The notes below the pieces were generated by a model. That model was not told the DNA's origin and did not search any database. It worked only from the letters and a program-made list of their open reading frames with translations. Source: a virus. From it: DNA of 64,000 bases. Each line of letters begins with the position of its first letter. Positions within the stretch are counted from its first letter, which is position 1. Both the position numbers and the translations under genes were made by a program. Positions 38,801 to 49,600 of this stretch are shown one piece after another. The stretch spans positions 62,001 to 126,000 of IMG/VR virus record IMGVR_UViG_3300030333_002570; one strand, 5' to 3'.

Positions 38801-41800
38801 ATTAAAGATTGTATTAGATTATTACGCACATGCTGCAACTGGTGATTACTTTGCTGGTCAATCTTATCTTGATACTAACTATGCAGATATACCTTTCTAC
38901 GATAATCTATTCTTACCTGATTTCCTAGACTTCCGTCCAGGTGTTAAGAATCTTTTCCAAGGAACAGGATCTGTTGCTTCTCCAGCATATGTTCAATTAC
39001 CAACTTTAGATTTTAAAGCAAGAATATTCCCAACTTCTGGTACACCTTCTGCAACTCTATTTGACGTTCCTCAAATTAATAGTGACTTTAGGTGTGATTT
39101 TGATTGGTATTTGTCAAGGGTTGATAAAGTATTTGTTCTTCCTACTGGTGAATTCCAAATCATTAAGGGTAAGTCTGCAGAGAATCCTACAGAACCAGAT
39201 GATTTACAAGATGGTATGCTTCTAGCAATTCTAAAGCATGATCCATATACATTCGATACTTCTGAAGATACTGTTATAGTAAAATCAGATAATAAGCGAT
39301 ATACCATGAGAGACATTGGTAATATCGAAGATCGTCTTAATAATGTTGAGTACTATACATCACTCAATATGCTTGAATCAGATACATTTAATTCTGAAAT
39401 TTTAGATGCATCTGGTAAGAGTCGTTTGAAGAATGGATTTATTGTAGATGACTTTACAGATCATTCTAAGTCTGATATGGATGAAGAAGATTATAGTGCT
39501 TCATTAGATTATGAATCAGGCACATGTCACGCTTCTCATTATACTACTAATGTTTCTTTATTAGTTGATGATTCATTATCACAAAATATTCAGCAAACTG
39601 GTCCTCTAATTACTCTTCCATATGTTGAGGAAGCATTAATTATACAACCATATGCTTCTAGAGTTGAGAATGTAAACCCATTCAACGTCTTTGCTTATAT
39701 TGGACGTATTGATTTAACTCCAGCATCTGATGACTGGGTAGATACTAATCGTCTTCCAAGAAGAGTTACAAGTATTGAAGGTAATTTCAGAGCAACGAGA
39801 AGAAGACTTAATGTAGACCAGAATGGATTTGCTCCAACTCAATGGAGAGCATGGAGAACCACATGGACAGGAACATCTCGTGGTAGATGGAGAAGATGGA
39901 GAGAGCATACATTTGCTAACTTTGTTCCAGGTAGAGGTCGTCGTGTTATGGGATCTAGAACAACTACCACAACTCGTCGTCAAACAAGATCTGGTATTAG
40001 AACTAGAGTTGTACCAAGAATTGATAGAAGGTCATTAGGAGATAGGATAGTATCTGAAACTTCAATACCGTGGATTAGGTCTAGGAACGTTGAGGTTGTT
40101 GTTGCTCGTATGAAGCCAAGAACTTCATTCTTCTCATTCTTCGATGGTCAGAAGATTGATGATTATATGATTCCTAAAGTTATTGAACTTATTAAGAACT
40201 CTTCTACTGATAGTAGAACTAACTCAACACCATTTGTGGTTGGAGAATTAGTTAGAGGTTTGACTAGTGGATGTAGATTTAGAGTTGCTGCACCAAATGA
40301 CTTCTTTAAGTACAATCAGTATGATGATACTGAGATGCCATCCTCTTATGCATCTACAACACCATTCTTGAATATTGATACTGAATCACTTGCTAGAAGA
40401 GCAGTAGGACGTTATTATGGTAACTTCCAAGTTGGTGAAGTTTTAATTGGTCAATCAGGTGCAAGAGCAGTTGTTAAAGATCGTAGACAAATTACAGATA
40501 GATTAGGACAATGGAAAGGAGCATTCTTCATTCCAAATCCTAGAAATAGAAATAATCCACGTTGGTCAACTGGTGATAGAACTCTAAGACTTACAACAAG
40601 TAAGACTGATTCTAGACTTCCAGGAAGTGTTGCTTCTTCTGCAGAGACTGAGTACTCAGCAAAAGGAACACTTAGAAGGGTTCAAGAAAACGTATTAGCA
40701 GTTAGAAATGCTAGACTTGTAAGAGATACAACAACTCAAAGAAGAACTAGGAGATCAACTAGAACTGAGACTCGTCAGGTTGGTTGGTGGGATCCACTAG
40801 CACAATCATTCTTAATAACAGAAGATGGTGGTACATTTATTACTTCAGTTGATATTTACTTCAACACGAAGGATACAAATATTCCTATCTCTATGCAGAT
40901 AAGAACAATGGAAAATGGTTATCCTACAACTACTATTCTTCCATTCTCTGATACCACATTAACTCCTGATCAGGTTCAGATCTCTGAAACTGGTGCTATT
41001 GCAACTAAGTTTACATTTAGAGCACCTGTTTATATCCCACAATCAATAGAACATTGTTTTGTTCTATTCTCTGATTCCAATACATATCAAGTTTGGATTT
41101 CAAGGATGGGTGAATTAGATATTTCTGGAGACAGAACTATATCCGAACAGCCTTATGCAGGTGTCTTATTCAAGTCACAGAACGCAACTACTTGGACTGC
41201 AGACCAGTATGAGGATATGAAGTTTATTGTTAATAGAGCGAAGTTTACTACTAATCTAAACTCTAGACTTACACTTACCAATGCTCCTTTAGATGTAGGT
41301 AACAATGGTAAGATTACTTTAGCACCTGATCCAATTCAAACTTATCAACCAGAGTTGCAACTTAATACTGCAGCATCTAATTTAACTGATACACCATTTA
41401 CTATAGGTGCTCGTGTTTATCAGAAACAGTCTCTTGCTCAAGGAACTATTACTGCAAAAGCAAATAAAGCTGGTAGTGGATTTACTCTAACCATTAATGA
41501 TATTAGTGGTACTTGGGTTGATGCACAAGCAATTGTGTCATCTAAGACTACTGGAACTATAACTCTAACAAGCACATCTGGATATGCAATTGGTGACCAA
41601 ATTACTGGTGGAACTAGTAGCACCACTGCTACAATTACTGAAGTAACTAATGCTACTACTTTAGCAGTTAATTATCTTTCTGGAATGTTTACAAACGGTG
41701 AGACAGTAACTGGTGATGGTGCAGGCGGTGGTACTGCAAGTCAACAGACAACAGTTCCTGGATCTGGAACAAATACGGTTCCTGCAGGAGACAGAGTGAG

Positions 41801-43073
41801 TTCTGCTACAGTTCAGGCAGCAACTCAATCAGGTGCTCCAGCATATGATACATCTAATAGAAAGATCAGAATTGCACATTCCGATCATGGTATGCATGAT
41901 TTAGATAATAATGTTATTATCGAAGGTGCTATATCTGAAATTTCAGATACTTATCTAACATCTGCTATATCAGCATCTGACACTGCTATTAATGTTAATG
42001 ATGCTACTGCATTCCATAAGATTATCAATGCTGCAGCAATTACTGCATCTAATGTAGGATACATTAAGATTGAAGATGAGATTATGTCTTATTCAGCAAT
42101 TAGTAATGATGGTAAAACTATTACAGTTCATGAAAGAGGACTTGATGGAACTACTGCTGTAACACATGCTGATGAAACAGTTGTTGAATGTTATAACTTA
42201 GATGGTATTCCTTTAACAGAAATCAATAAGACACATGCTGCTATTGCTTCTCCAACATTAGATGGTTATGAAATAGCAACTAATTCTCTTGGTAGATTGG
42301 GTATAAGATCTGGTGGTGAAACAATTGTTGCAACTCAGAATGTTCAGTATGAGATTTTGGTACCTCAAATTGAAAGAATGTTACTTCCTAAGACAGATAT
42401 TACTGCAAGAGTTAATACTATTACTGGTACATCTATTAATGATGGAACCACAATGGGACAAAACTCCTTTAGTAATACAGGAGAGTTTATAGATGTAAAC
42501 TTAAGTGAAGATAATCCTTTTGATTCTCCTCAGTTGATTTGTTCTGAACAGAATGAATCTGCAGAATTGAATGGTGCTAAGTCATTTAGAATGGATCTAA
42601 CTATGCTTAGTAACTTAGCAACAGTATCACCTGTAATTGATACTGATAGAATGTCCATTACAACTGTAAGTCAAAGGATTAATAATCCTACTAATGTTGA
42701 TAGTGCAAAACTTGCTGTTGGTGACGAACATGCTGCTGTTTATATTAGTAAGGTTGCAAGTCTTACTAATAATTCCACATCAATTAAATTGATGTTTGCT
42801 GGTTACCGTCCACCAAATACTTACATAAAACCCCTATATAGAGTACTTCCTGCAGGTTCTTCAGATCCTATAGAGTCCTATGGATTTGAATTCTTCCCAA
42901 CGGATACTGCTAAGATTCCTGAAACTACTGAGTTGGAACTATATAATGATTATGAGTATGAAGTTACTGGTTTAGACTTTACACAATATCAAGTTAAATT
43001 GGTATTTGTATCTGCAAACCAAGCATATGCTCCAACGGTTAAGGAACTTAGAGCAATCGCACTCGCTGTATAA
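35859..43073 (+). CDS. Large virion structural protein, DUF4815 family
   Basis: A 2,404-residue protein. The first 100 residues match the DUF4815 signature of cyanophage structural proteins (FYRVLFRPGFPIQARELTSM, QVENMGTHLFKDGAMVIPGQ). Around residues 1300-1420 is a strongly basic, Trp-rich stretch (RATRRRLNV, RWRRWREH, RGRRVMGSR). A later basic run (TQRRTRRSTRTETRQ) leads into GWWDPLAQSFLITEDGGTF and a conserved beta region with QIRTMENGYPT. Between about 1840 and 2120 are inserted modules, including an RG module near 2040-2110 (ISASDTAINVNDATAF, then HERGLDGTTAVTHADE). Homologues are usually placed in the baseplate or tail-fibre attachment region. The stop codon overlaps the next ATG by 1 nt. 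The exact T4 equivalent (gp9/gp10 position) is uncertain. Confidence 0.8.
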   Translation: MAQNTNLNVTPYYDDFDKAKNFYRVLFRPGFPIQARELTSMQSILQNQVENMGTHLFKDGAMVIPGQIGYDLEVDAIQVQESFLGADVENYRTQLTGKIITGLTSGVKAKVLYSISATESEKGYITLYLKYIESGTETGGTDNTQQTFIDNEQLVTDTEITFGTTLIEVGSPFAQLLPTAAVQTGSAAYVQNGVYFIRGFFVDVPYQYILLDQYGSTPKYRIGLEILESIITPEDDLSLNDNAAGTSNYAAPGSHRFRITTNLVKKLLTDEADKDFIELLRINGDKVEKLVDRSAYDELERSLATRTYEESGDYVVDDFQITMREGLSDGFNNGVYDAGDTTADGNSAAENLFAVEFGPGTAYVRGYRIKTLAPTYVDLAKPRDTNSAQNTIIPFELGNYSKVNNTYGFLNTSGSTITNAYQTLELRDNFTVTPGDAQGNIIGYARSASIEFLTNPDGTFGNADDQYKLHIFDVQMFTVIQMASAQTITTTASDNRGSLVVGKTSGARGFLVNPITSATHMQLYQVEGIFQKGEMITVDGLDKDVISNLHTYQYSDTRQVCARDESNSAVEFTADIILDDIRPLQGITFTYDATGGSEKITGTNSNFASDLRPGDRIYFNETKYVDVDFVTPTNLATANNATIFNYSSQVVLVTPAGGGAAPSAGTYTNLLRYRGKLTDIDKATLIKEMPKPYVKSISDESMIVRRTFDNQTVSTNSLSITLPENEQFQAITDANYTFTVMGGSNLTYPIGDQLPVDTVNSGGVGYTTFADPSTKTTLNIANLTNITSVKVTATISKNVTTKKSKSPTNMFVLKVNQSVQDLDKMPYGLTYSGVYGTRIEDKDISLGLTDVFNVHAVYESLDDNDPIIPSVTLVEPAFFANKSIVVGRTSKARASVVDFNSSTLKLTVVYLEGKFVSGETLDGFNSSNVAIQGIINDSVGSVIEGSKVITDRYVLQNGQTDFIYGTSKLVREKGVALPIRKLKIVLDYYAHAATGDYFAGQSYLDTNYADIPFYDNLFLPDFLDFRPGVKNLFQGTGSVASPAYVQLPTLDFKARIFPTSGTPSATLFDVPQINSDFRCDFDWYLSRVDKVFVLPTGEFQIIKGKSAENPTEPDDLQDGMLLAILKHDPYTFDTSEDTVIVKSDNKRYTMRDIGNIEDRLNNVEYYTSLNMLESDTFNSEILDASGKSRLKNGFIVDDFTDHSKSDMDEEDYSASLDYESGTCHASHYTTNVSLLVDDSLSQNIQQTGPLITLPYVEEALIIQPYASRVENVNPFNVFAYIGRIDLTPASDDWVDTNRLPRRVTSIEGNFRATRRRLNVDQNGFAPTQWRAWRTTWTGTSRGRWRRWREHTFANFVPGRGRRVMGSRTTTTTRRQTRSGIRTRVVPRIDRRSLGDRIVSETSIPWIRSRNVEVVVARMKPRTSFFSFFDGQKIDDYMIPKVIELIKNSSTDSRTNSTPFVVGELVRGLTSGCRFRVAAPNDFFKYNQYDDTEMPSSYASTTPFLNIDTESLARRAVGRYYGNFQVGEVLIGQSGARAVVKDRRQITDRLGQWKGAFFIPNPRNRNNPRWSTGDRTLRLTTSKTDSRLPGSVASSAETEYSAKGTLRRVQENVLAVRNARLVRDTTTQRRTRRSTRTETRQVGWWDPLAQSFLITEDGGTFITSVDIYFNTKDTNIPISMQIRTMENGYPTTTILPFSDTTLTPDQVQISETGAIATKFTFRAPVYIPQSIEHCFVLFSDSNTYQVWISRMGELDISGDRTISEQPYAGVLFKSQNATTWTADQYEDMKFIVNRAKFTTNLNSRLTLTNAPLDVGNNGKITLAPDPIQTYQPELQLNTAASNLTDTPFTIGARVYQKQSLAQGTITAKANKAGSGFTLTINDISGTWVDAQAIVSSKTTGTITLTSTSGYAIGDQITGGTSSTTATITEVTNATTLAVNYLSGMFTNGETVTGDGAGGGTASQQTTVPGSGTNTVPAGDRVSSATVQAATQSGAPAYDTSNRKIRIAHSDHGMHDLDNNVIIEGAISEISDTYLTSAISASDTAINVNDATAFHKIINAAAITASNVGYIKIEDEIMSYSAISNDGKTITVHERGLDGTTAVTHADETVVECYNLDGIPLTEINKTHAAIASPTLDGYEIATNSLGRLGIRSGGETIVATQNVQYEILVPQIERMLLPKTDITARVNTITGTSINDGTTMGQNSFSNTGEFIDVNLSEDNPFDSPQLICSEQNESAELNGAKSFRMDLTMLSNLATVSPVIDTDRMSITTVSQRINNPTNVDSAKLAVGDEHAAVYISKVASLTNNSTSIKLMFAGYRPPNTYIKPLYRVLPAGSSDPIESYGFEFFPTDTAKIPETTELELYNDYEYEVTGLDFTQYQVKLVFVSANQAYAPTVKELRAIALAV

Positions 43074-43291
43074 TGAACGTACCTGTTAAAGACCATGCTG
43101 GATGGTATCGTGATGATAACGGAGCCATCCAATGTTCTGATTCTTCTACATATGAAAAGTATATGAAGGGTTATAGAGCAGAACAACAGAAACAAAAAGA
43201 TTTTGTAGCTTTACAAAATGACGTTTCTGGGTTAAAATCAGATATGAGTGAGATTAAATCACTATTACTAACGTTAGCTGACAAATCATGA
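43073..43291 (+). CDS. Small conserved cyanophage protein with C-terminal coiled coil
   Basis: A 72-residue protein of unknown function. The N-terminus holds DHAGWYRDDNGAIQCSDSST; the C-terminal half (residues 38-70) is a likely coiled coil with hydrophobic residues in heptad spacing (DFVALQNDVSGLKSDMSEIK). Similar small proteins occur in this part of many cyanophage genomes. It overlaps the DUF4815 gene by 1 nt and the next gene by 4 nt (ATGA), so it is probably made together with both. A minor virion or assembly role is possible. Confidence 0.75.
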   Translation: MNVPVKDHAGWYRDDNGAIQCSDSSTYEKYMKGYRAEQQKQKDFVALQNDVSGLKSDMSEIKSLLLTLADKS

Positions 43292-43542
43292 CAACCACTG
43301 AACTGGAAAAGGTATCACAAGAAACGATGCTTTCTCAATTTAAGGAAAGATATCAAAAATGCATTGCTGATAATCAGCAATTAGCAGCAAAAATTAAAGA
43401 AAATGAAGTTACAGCACTCAAGCTTCAGGGTGCTATTGAAGCATTAGAGTATTATAACCCTCCTGTCGAAGGAACAGCACCAGAGCGGCCAGACATTCCT
43501 GCCGATGATGTAACGGATGGGTCTCCTGAATTAACTGAATAA
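43288..43542 (+). CDS. Small coiled-coil protein of unknown function
   Basis: An 84-residue protein: a helical, likely coiled-coil segment over about residues 1-55 (CIADNQQLAAKIKENEVTAL) and an acidic, Pro-rich tail (PERPDIPADDVTDG). It starts in an ATGA overlap with the previous gene. An intrinsic terminator follows 5 nt after its stop, so it ends the transcription unit that carries the baseplate genes. I do not recognise a family beyond small cyanophage proteins. Confidence 0.7.
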   Translation: MTTTELEKVSQETMLSQFKERYQKCIADNQQLAAKIKENEVTALKLQGAIEALEYYNPPVEGTAPERPDIPADDVTDGSPELTE

Positions 43543-43547
43543 TATCG

Positions 43548-43572
43548 AAGGGGGACGCAAGTCCCCTTTCTT
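43548..43572 (+). terminator. Intrinsic terminator with GCAA loop
   Basis: A 9-bp stem (43548-43556 with 43561-43569, one G-U pair) closes a GCAA tetraloop and runs into a T-rich tract (CCCCTTTCTT). It separates the baseplate unit from the fibre-like gene, which has its own promoter-like octamer just downstream. Confidence 0.85.
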
Positions 43573-43577
43573 AATGG

Positions 43578-43585
43578 CATAAATA
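43578..43585 (+). promoter_or_regulatory. Late-promoter-like octamer CATAAATA
   Basis: CATAAATA lies 6 nt after the terminator and 40 nt before the ATG of the fibre-like gene. The terminator-promoter pair gives the strongest positional support for this motif in the window. Confidence 0.6.
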
Positions 43586-43625
43586 ACTTGGAAGCATGTT
43601 CCCATAGAGTTGTCTTAAAAATAAA

Positions 43626-46600
43626 ATGGCAAATAGAATTCAATTAAGAAGAGGTGGTGCTCAAGATTGGGCTAACTCTAACCCAACCTTGGCACAAGGC
43701 GAATTAGGTATTGAACTTGATACTGGTAGATTTAAAATAGGTGATGGTGTTACCGCATGGAACACTTTAAGATATGAGCGTCCTGTTGAGTCTACATCTA
43801 ATACCGCAAATACATTAGTACAACGAGATGCAGATGGTAATTTCTCTGCAGGTACTATTACATCAACCATTATTGGTAACTCTTCAACTGCTTCAAGACT
43901 TGCATCTGCTAGACAGATAACTTTATCAGATGACATAGTAGGATCTGGTGTTTTTGATGGTTCTGCCAACCTCACTATATCTACTGGACTACAACTAATT
44001 TCAACTCTACCTCATTATGATGGAACTGCTGGTGCTTCTGCAACTTATACAAAGGTAACTGTAGACGCAAAAGGTAGAATTACAAATGCTTCAACACCTT
44101 CAACTCTTGCTGATTATAACCTTAATGGAACTGTAGAGGGATCATCAGCTCAACCATATGATTTAGACTTAGTTGCAATAGCAGGTCTTACTACTACTGG
44201 TATTATTGCTAGGACTAGTGGTGGTGCTATGTCAACCAGAACTATTACTGGTACTGCTACAAGAATTGGTCTGACCAATGGTAATGGTGTTTCTGGAAAC
44301 CCAACCATTGATCTTATTACTACTGCTGTAACAGCAGGTGATTATAATACAGAATCTTTAACTTCTGTTAGTGGTGCTGGTAGTGGTGGAGAACCTTTCG
44401 GAACTGAAACTGTAAACGCTACGAAATTTACAGTTGACGCATATGGTAGACTAACTAGTGCAACCAATGTGCCTATTGCAACAGCAGTAGAAGGAACAGA
44501 TGCAGCAGCATACAACGCAGCAACGACCTATTCCAGAGGTGATAGGATCACTAATGCATCGAAACTTTATCAAGCCATTGCAGGTATCTCGGCAGGAGCT
44601 GGAGCACCTACTCATTCAGATACTAGTGATGCTGGATCGTGGAGACACCTCGGTGCAGTTACGACAAAACAAAAAGGTCTCGCTTCCTTTGCTCAAGAAG
44701 ATTTTGATGTATCTGCAGGGGGTCACGTTAATATCGCTGCTGCTGGTGTTGACAATTCTCAATTACAAAACAGTCGAATTTCCTTTGCTGACGGCAACGC
44801 AAAAGAGGACTTTGACCTTGACCAAGAATTAACTGCTACTACAGGATATCGTGGATTCAATAAACTCAACTATATCAAGATTAATGATACAAGCGGTAAT
44901 CTACTGTTTGGTGCAAATAATACGGGTGATAGTGGTGCTGGAGAGGTTGATATTAACGTCAGATCCTATTTCAGTGATCCAGACATTACCCTCAACGCAT
45001 CGACTTCACAAACTTTAGACAAGATTGGTGATGGTAATCTAACATTTCAGACTACACAGAACTCATCTTCTGCTAGATCATTAAGTATACTTGCAACTAA
45101 CTCTGGTGCTGGTGCTAGTAATATTGTTATAACTGCTGAAGATAAGGTTACTATTACTGCTTCAGAAGGAACTAACGGTAAAGTACAAGTAGAAGACACA
45201 TACTTCCAAGGGGACTACATTGCTTCCTCTGCTGCCACTATGATCCTTGATCCTGGTGATGACAGGGCAACCAGTGGTAAAGTTCAAATAATGGGGGACT
45301 TACAAGTAGATGGAACGACTACAACAATTAATTCAACCGTTACTACGGTGGATGATCCTATCATTACTCTTGGCGGTGATACTGCTCCAGGTTCGGATGA
45401 CAATAAGGACAGAGGAGTTGAATTCAGATATTACGACGCTTCAGCAAAAATTGGATTCTTTGGTTACGATGATTCGGCCGCTGATCTTGGAGGACATACA
45501 GGAGCATTTACATTCCTCTACGATGCCACAAATACCTCAGAAGTATTCACTGGAACAGATGCAGGGATCATCGCTGGTAACTTAAAACTTACAACAAATA
45601 CTAACTCAACATCTAATACTACTGGAGATTTGGTAGTAGCAGGTGGTGTTGGTATTGGTGATGATGTTAATATTGGTGGACTATTAGATGTAGACGGTAC
45701 ATTCCGTGCTAATAGCACATCTAGATTTGATGATAATATTGTATTCCAAGGTGCTTCTAAGACTTTAGAACTTAAGAATGGTTCAGGAACTACTAAGACT
45801 ACACTTCATACCACAACAGGTAATGCAGAATTTGGTGGTATAGTAACAGTAACAGGTAACACAGATTTAAATTCAAACTTAAACGTAGCATCTCTAGTTC
45901 ATCTCGAATCAACTGATGAACCTAATATTGCTTTAAATGGTGGAACAAATCTTTATGAGATTCAAAGTTCTGACTATGGTGCATTAAGAGTAGATGGTGG
46001 TGGATACGTTGATAAAGATATTCTCTTTAATGGAGACATTTATATAAACGGTGATCTTAACCAGAGAGATAGTGGTACTGAGAGTTGGGGATTCAGGAAC
46101 TGGTTGCAGGTCAGATATAAGGGAAGATTTGGTTCAAGTGTTGCTTACAACCCAACTTATGCTACACATAACACTTCTAACTTAAGAGTGTATGGTGGTG
46201 CTGGTGTTGCTCAAAATTTACATGTTGGTGCTACAGGATCTGGAGAAGGTTTCTTTGTTGGTAAGAAAAACTCTGGAGACACAGTTAAGTTTAGTGTTCT
46301 AGGTGCTTCTGGTGATACAACTATTGTTGGTGATCTTACAGTTAACTCTGCTGTTGACTTTGACACTACTTTAAACGTTGATGGTGCTGCTACATTCCAA
46401 GATAATGTTACTATCAATGCTGATAATAAAATGTTTACTATCGAGAATAACTCGGCAGTAGACCAATTTACAGTTGATACAGATAATGGTAACACATATG
46501 TTGGTGGATCATTAACAGTTGATGATGCTGCTGAATTAAATTCAACATTAAATGTTGATGCTGGTGCTACATTCCAAGACAATGTTACGATTAACGCAGA

Positions 46601-49600
46601 TAATAAATTCTTCAAAGTCCAGAATAATTCAAGTGTTGACAAGTTTACCGTTGATACAGATAACGGCAACACTGTTATCGCTGGCACTCTTGACGTTACT
46701 AGTAATGTCGGTATCGACGGAAACTTTGATATTGCTACTTCTAAGTTTACTGTTGCTGCTTCTACTGGTAATACTGTTATTGACGGAACTGTTGATATAG
46801 ATGAGCAACTTACAGTTACTTCTGGAGTCACAATAAATGACGCTAATAAAACATTTACGATCCAGAATGGGGCTGGTACTCCTGTTACTAAGTTTGAAGT
46901 TGATACTGACAACGGTAATACTAACATCATTGGTACACTCACCGTTGGTGATGCAACTCAAATCAATGATACCTTCGGTGTTTCTGGTGTAGTAACAGCA
47001 ACAAATAACACAGAGCAAACTCTAACAGGTTCATATGCTGCTGATGGTGCTGGAAGATTCTCTGGTGGTATTGGTCTTGCTAAGAACCTTGCGGTTGGTG
47101 GTAGTGCTAGAATATATGGTAACACTGAATTAACAGGATCACTTGATCTTAATAGTAGTGCTGATATATCTGGTGCTTTAGTATGTAATGATAATGTGAA
47201 CATCAAAGCAGACAATAAGATGTTTACTATTGAGACTGCTGCTGGTGTAGATAAGTTTACAGTTGATACCGACAATGGTAATACTGATATTCGTGGAACA
47301 TTAGATGTTGGTGGAGATATAACTGCTGAATCTAATTTCACTGTTACAGGGAATCTTACAGTCAATGGAACAACAACACAAGTCAATAGCACAGTTACCA
47401 CTTACGACGACCCTATTATTACTTTGGGTGGTGACACAGCACCAGGATCTAACGATGGTAAGGATAGGGGTGTTGAATTCCGCTATTACGATGGCTCTGC
47501 AAAAATCGGGTTCTTCGGATATGACAGATCAACCTCCGAATTTGCATTCTTAACAAGTGCATCTAACTCTTCTGAAGTATTAACAGGAACTGATGGTGCT
47601 TTAAGAGTTGGATCAGTTCATGTAACTGGTGCAGGTACTTCATTAGATGTAGATAATAATTTAAATGTAGATGGAACAGCAACAATAGATGGTCAAATAA
47701 CTTCTAATCTTGCTGATGGAACTGCTCCATTCGTTATTACATCTACAACTAAAGTTAATAATCTAAACGTTGACCGTTTGGATAATATGACAACTGCAAG
47801 TGCAAACACTGCATCTACAGTTGTTAACAGAGATTCTTCTGGAGACTTTGCTGCTAATCAAATTACTGCTGCTAGTGCTGCTGGTGCTGGTGCAGGTTTC
47901 TTAGGTAATGCATCTTCTGCTGATGTTTGGAAAACTGCTAGAACACTCACTATTGATGGTGTAGTAGATGGTTCGGTTTCCGTCACTGGTGGAGCAGACT
48001 TTACGGTTACTACTACCTTTAATGACGCTGATATTACTGCCTTGGCAGCGATGAGTGGCACAGGATATGTTGTAAGAACTGCTGCAAATACATACGCACA
48101 AAGAACACTTGCTGTAACAGCATCCTCTGGTATTACTCTTACTAATGCTGATGGAGTTGCTGGTAATACAACTATTAACGTTGCTTCTGCAAGCACAAAC
48201 GCTGCAAATAACTTAGTCATACGTGACGGATCTGGTGACTTTGCTGCTAATGAGATTACTTCAGACTTAGTTGGTAACCTTACAGGTGCTACTTCTACTG
48301 CTAAGAATCTTAACCCTGCTGCTGATAGCACATACGATCTTGGAACTAATACAGTTCGTTGGCAAACTTTATATGCAGATACTGTAAATGCAACCACATA
48401 CGTTGGTTCTCTTACAGGTACTTCTTCTGATGCTGCTGCGATTACGGTTGCTGATGAGTCTGCTGATACATCATGTAATGTGGTATTTGTTACTGCAGCT
48501 ACTGGATCACTTCCTCCTAAGACAGGAACTAATTTAACCTTTAATTCTAGTACTGGAAATCTTGCTGCTACTACCTTTACAGGTCTTGTAGTTGGTGATG
48601 TTACAGGTGATGTTACAGGTAATGCTGACACCGCAACTCTTGCTTCAACAGTTACTGTTGCTGACGAGTCAACTGATACTTCATGTAATGTTCTTTTCAC
48701 AACTGCTGCTACTGGTTCTCTTGGAGTTAAGAGTGGAACTAATCTAACTTTTGATTCTGCAAATGGAGTTTTAACTACTACTTCTGTAACTGGAAATCTA
48801 ACTGGTAATTTAATTGCTACAACATCTACTGCTAAGAATATTAATCCTGCTTCTGATAGTGCTCATGATCTAGGATCTAACACTGTTCGTTGGCAGAATG
48901 TGTATGCAGATGCTGCTAATATCACTGCTATAACAGGAACCTTAACTGGTACTGCATCCAGTATTGCTAATCATGATACTGATGCACTATCTGAAGGATC
49001 AACTAATCTATACTTCACTAATGAGCGTGTAGATGATAGATTGAATGATGTTATCGTTGCTGGTACAGGTGTTACTAAGGTTTACGATGATGCTGCTAAC
49101 ACATATACTTTATCTGTTACTCAGGCAGACATTGATACTGATAACATAACAGAAGGAGGTAACAATTTATTCTTCACTAATGAAAGAGTAGATGACAGAC
49201 TTAATTCTGTTATTATAGCAGGTACTGGTGTTACTAAGGTTTATGATGATGCTGCAAATACTTACACATTATCTGTAACTCAAGCAGACGTTAACTCTGA
49301 TAACATAACTGAGGGATCAACAAATCTCTTTACAACTGCTGCAAGAACAAGAACACACTTTACATATGGAACTGGTATTACTCATAGTACTGGAACTTTA
49401 TCGGTCACACAGGCAGATATTAATACAGACAATGTAACTGAAGGATCTACAAATCTATTCACAACTGCTGCTAGAACTAGAGGACACTTTACATATGGCA
49501 CAGGTATTACACATAGTTCAGGTACTCTTAGTGTTACTCAGGCAGACATTAATACTGATAATATAACTGAAGGATCTACAAACGTATTCTTTACTAACAC

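Noticed and set aside
46211-48700. Long minus-strand open frames (243, 147 and 280 codons) under the fibre-like gene
   Set aside because: They are antisense to strongly repetitive coding sequence whose codon bias avoids stops on the other strand; the products are low-complexity Val/Ser/Pro strings without start context or family features.
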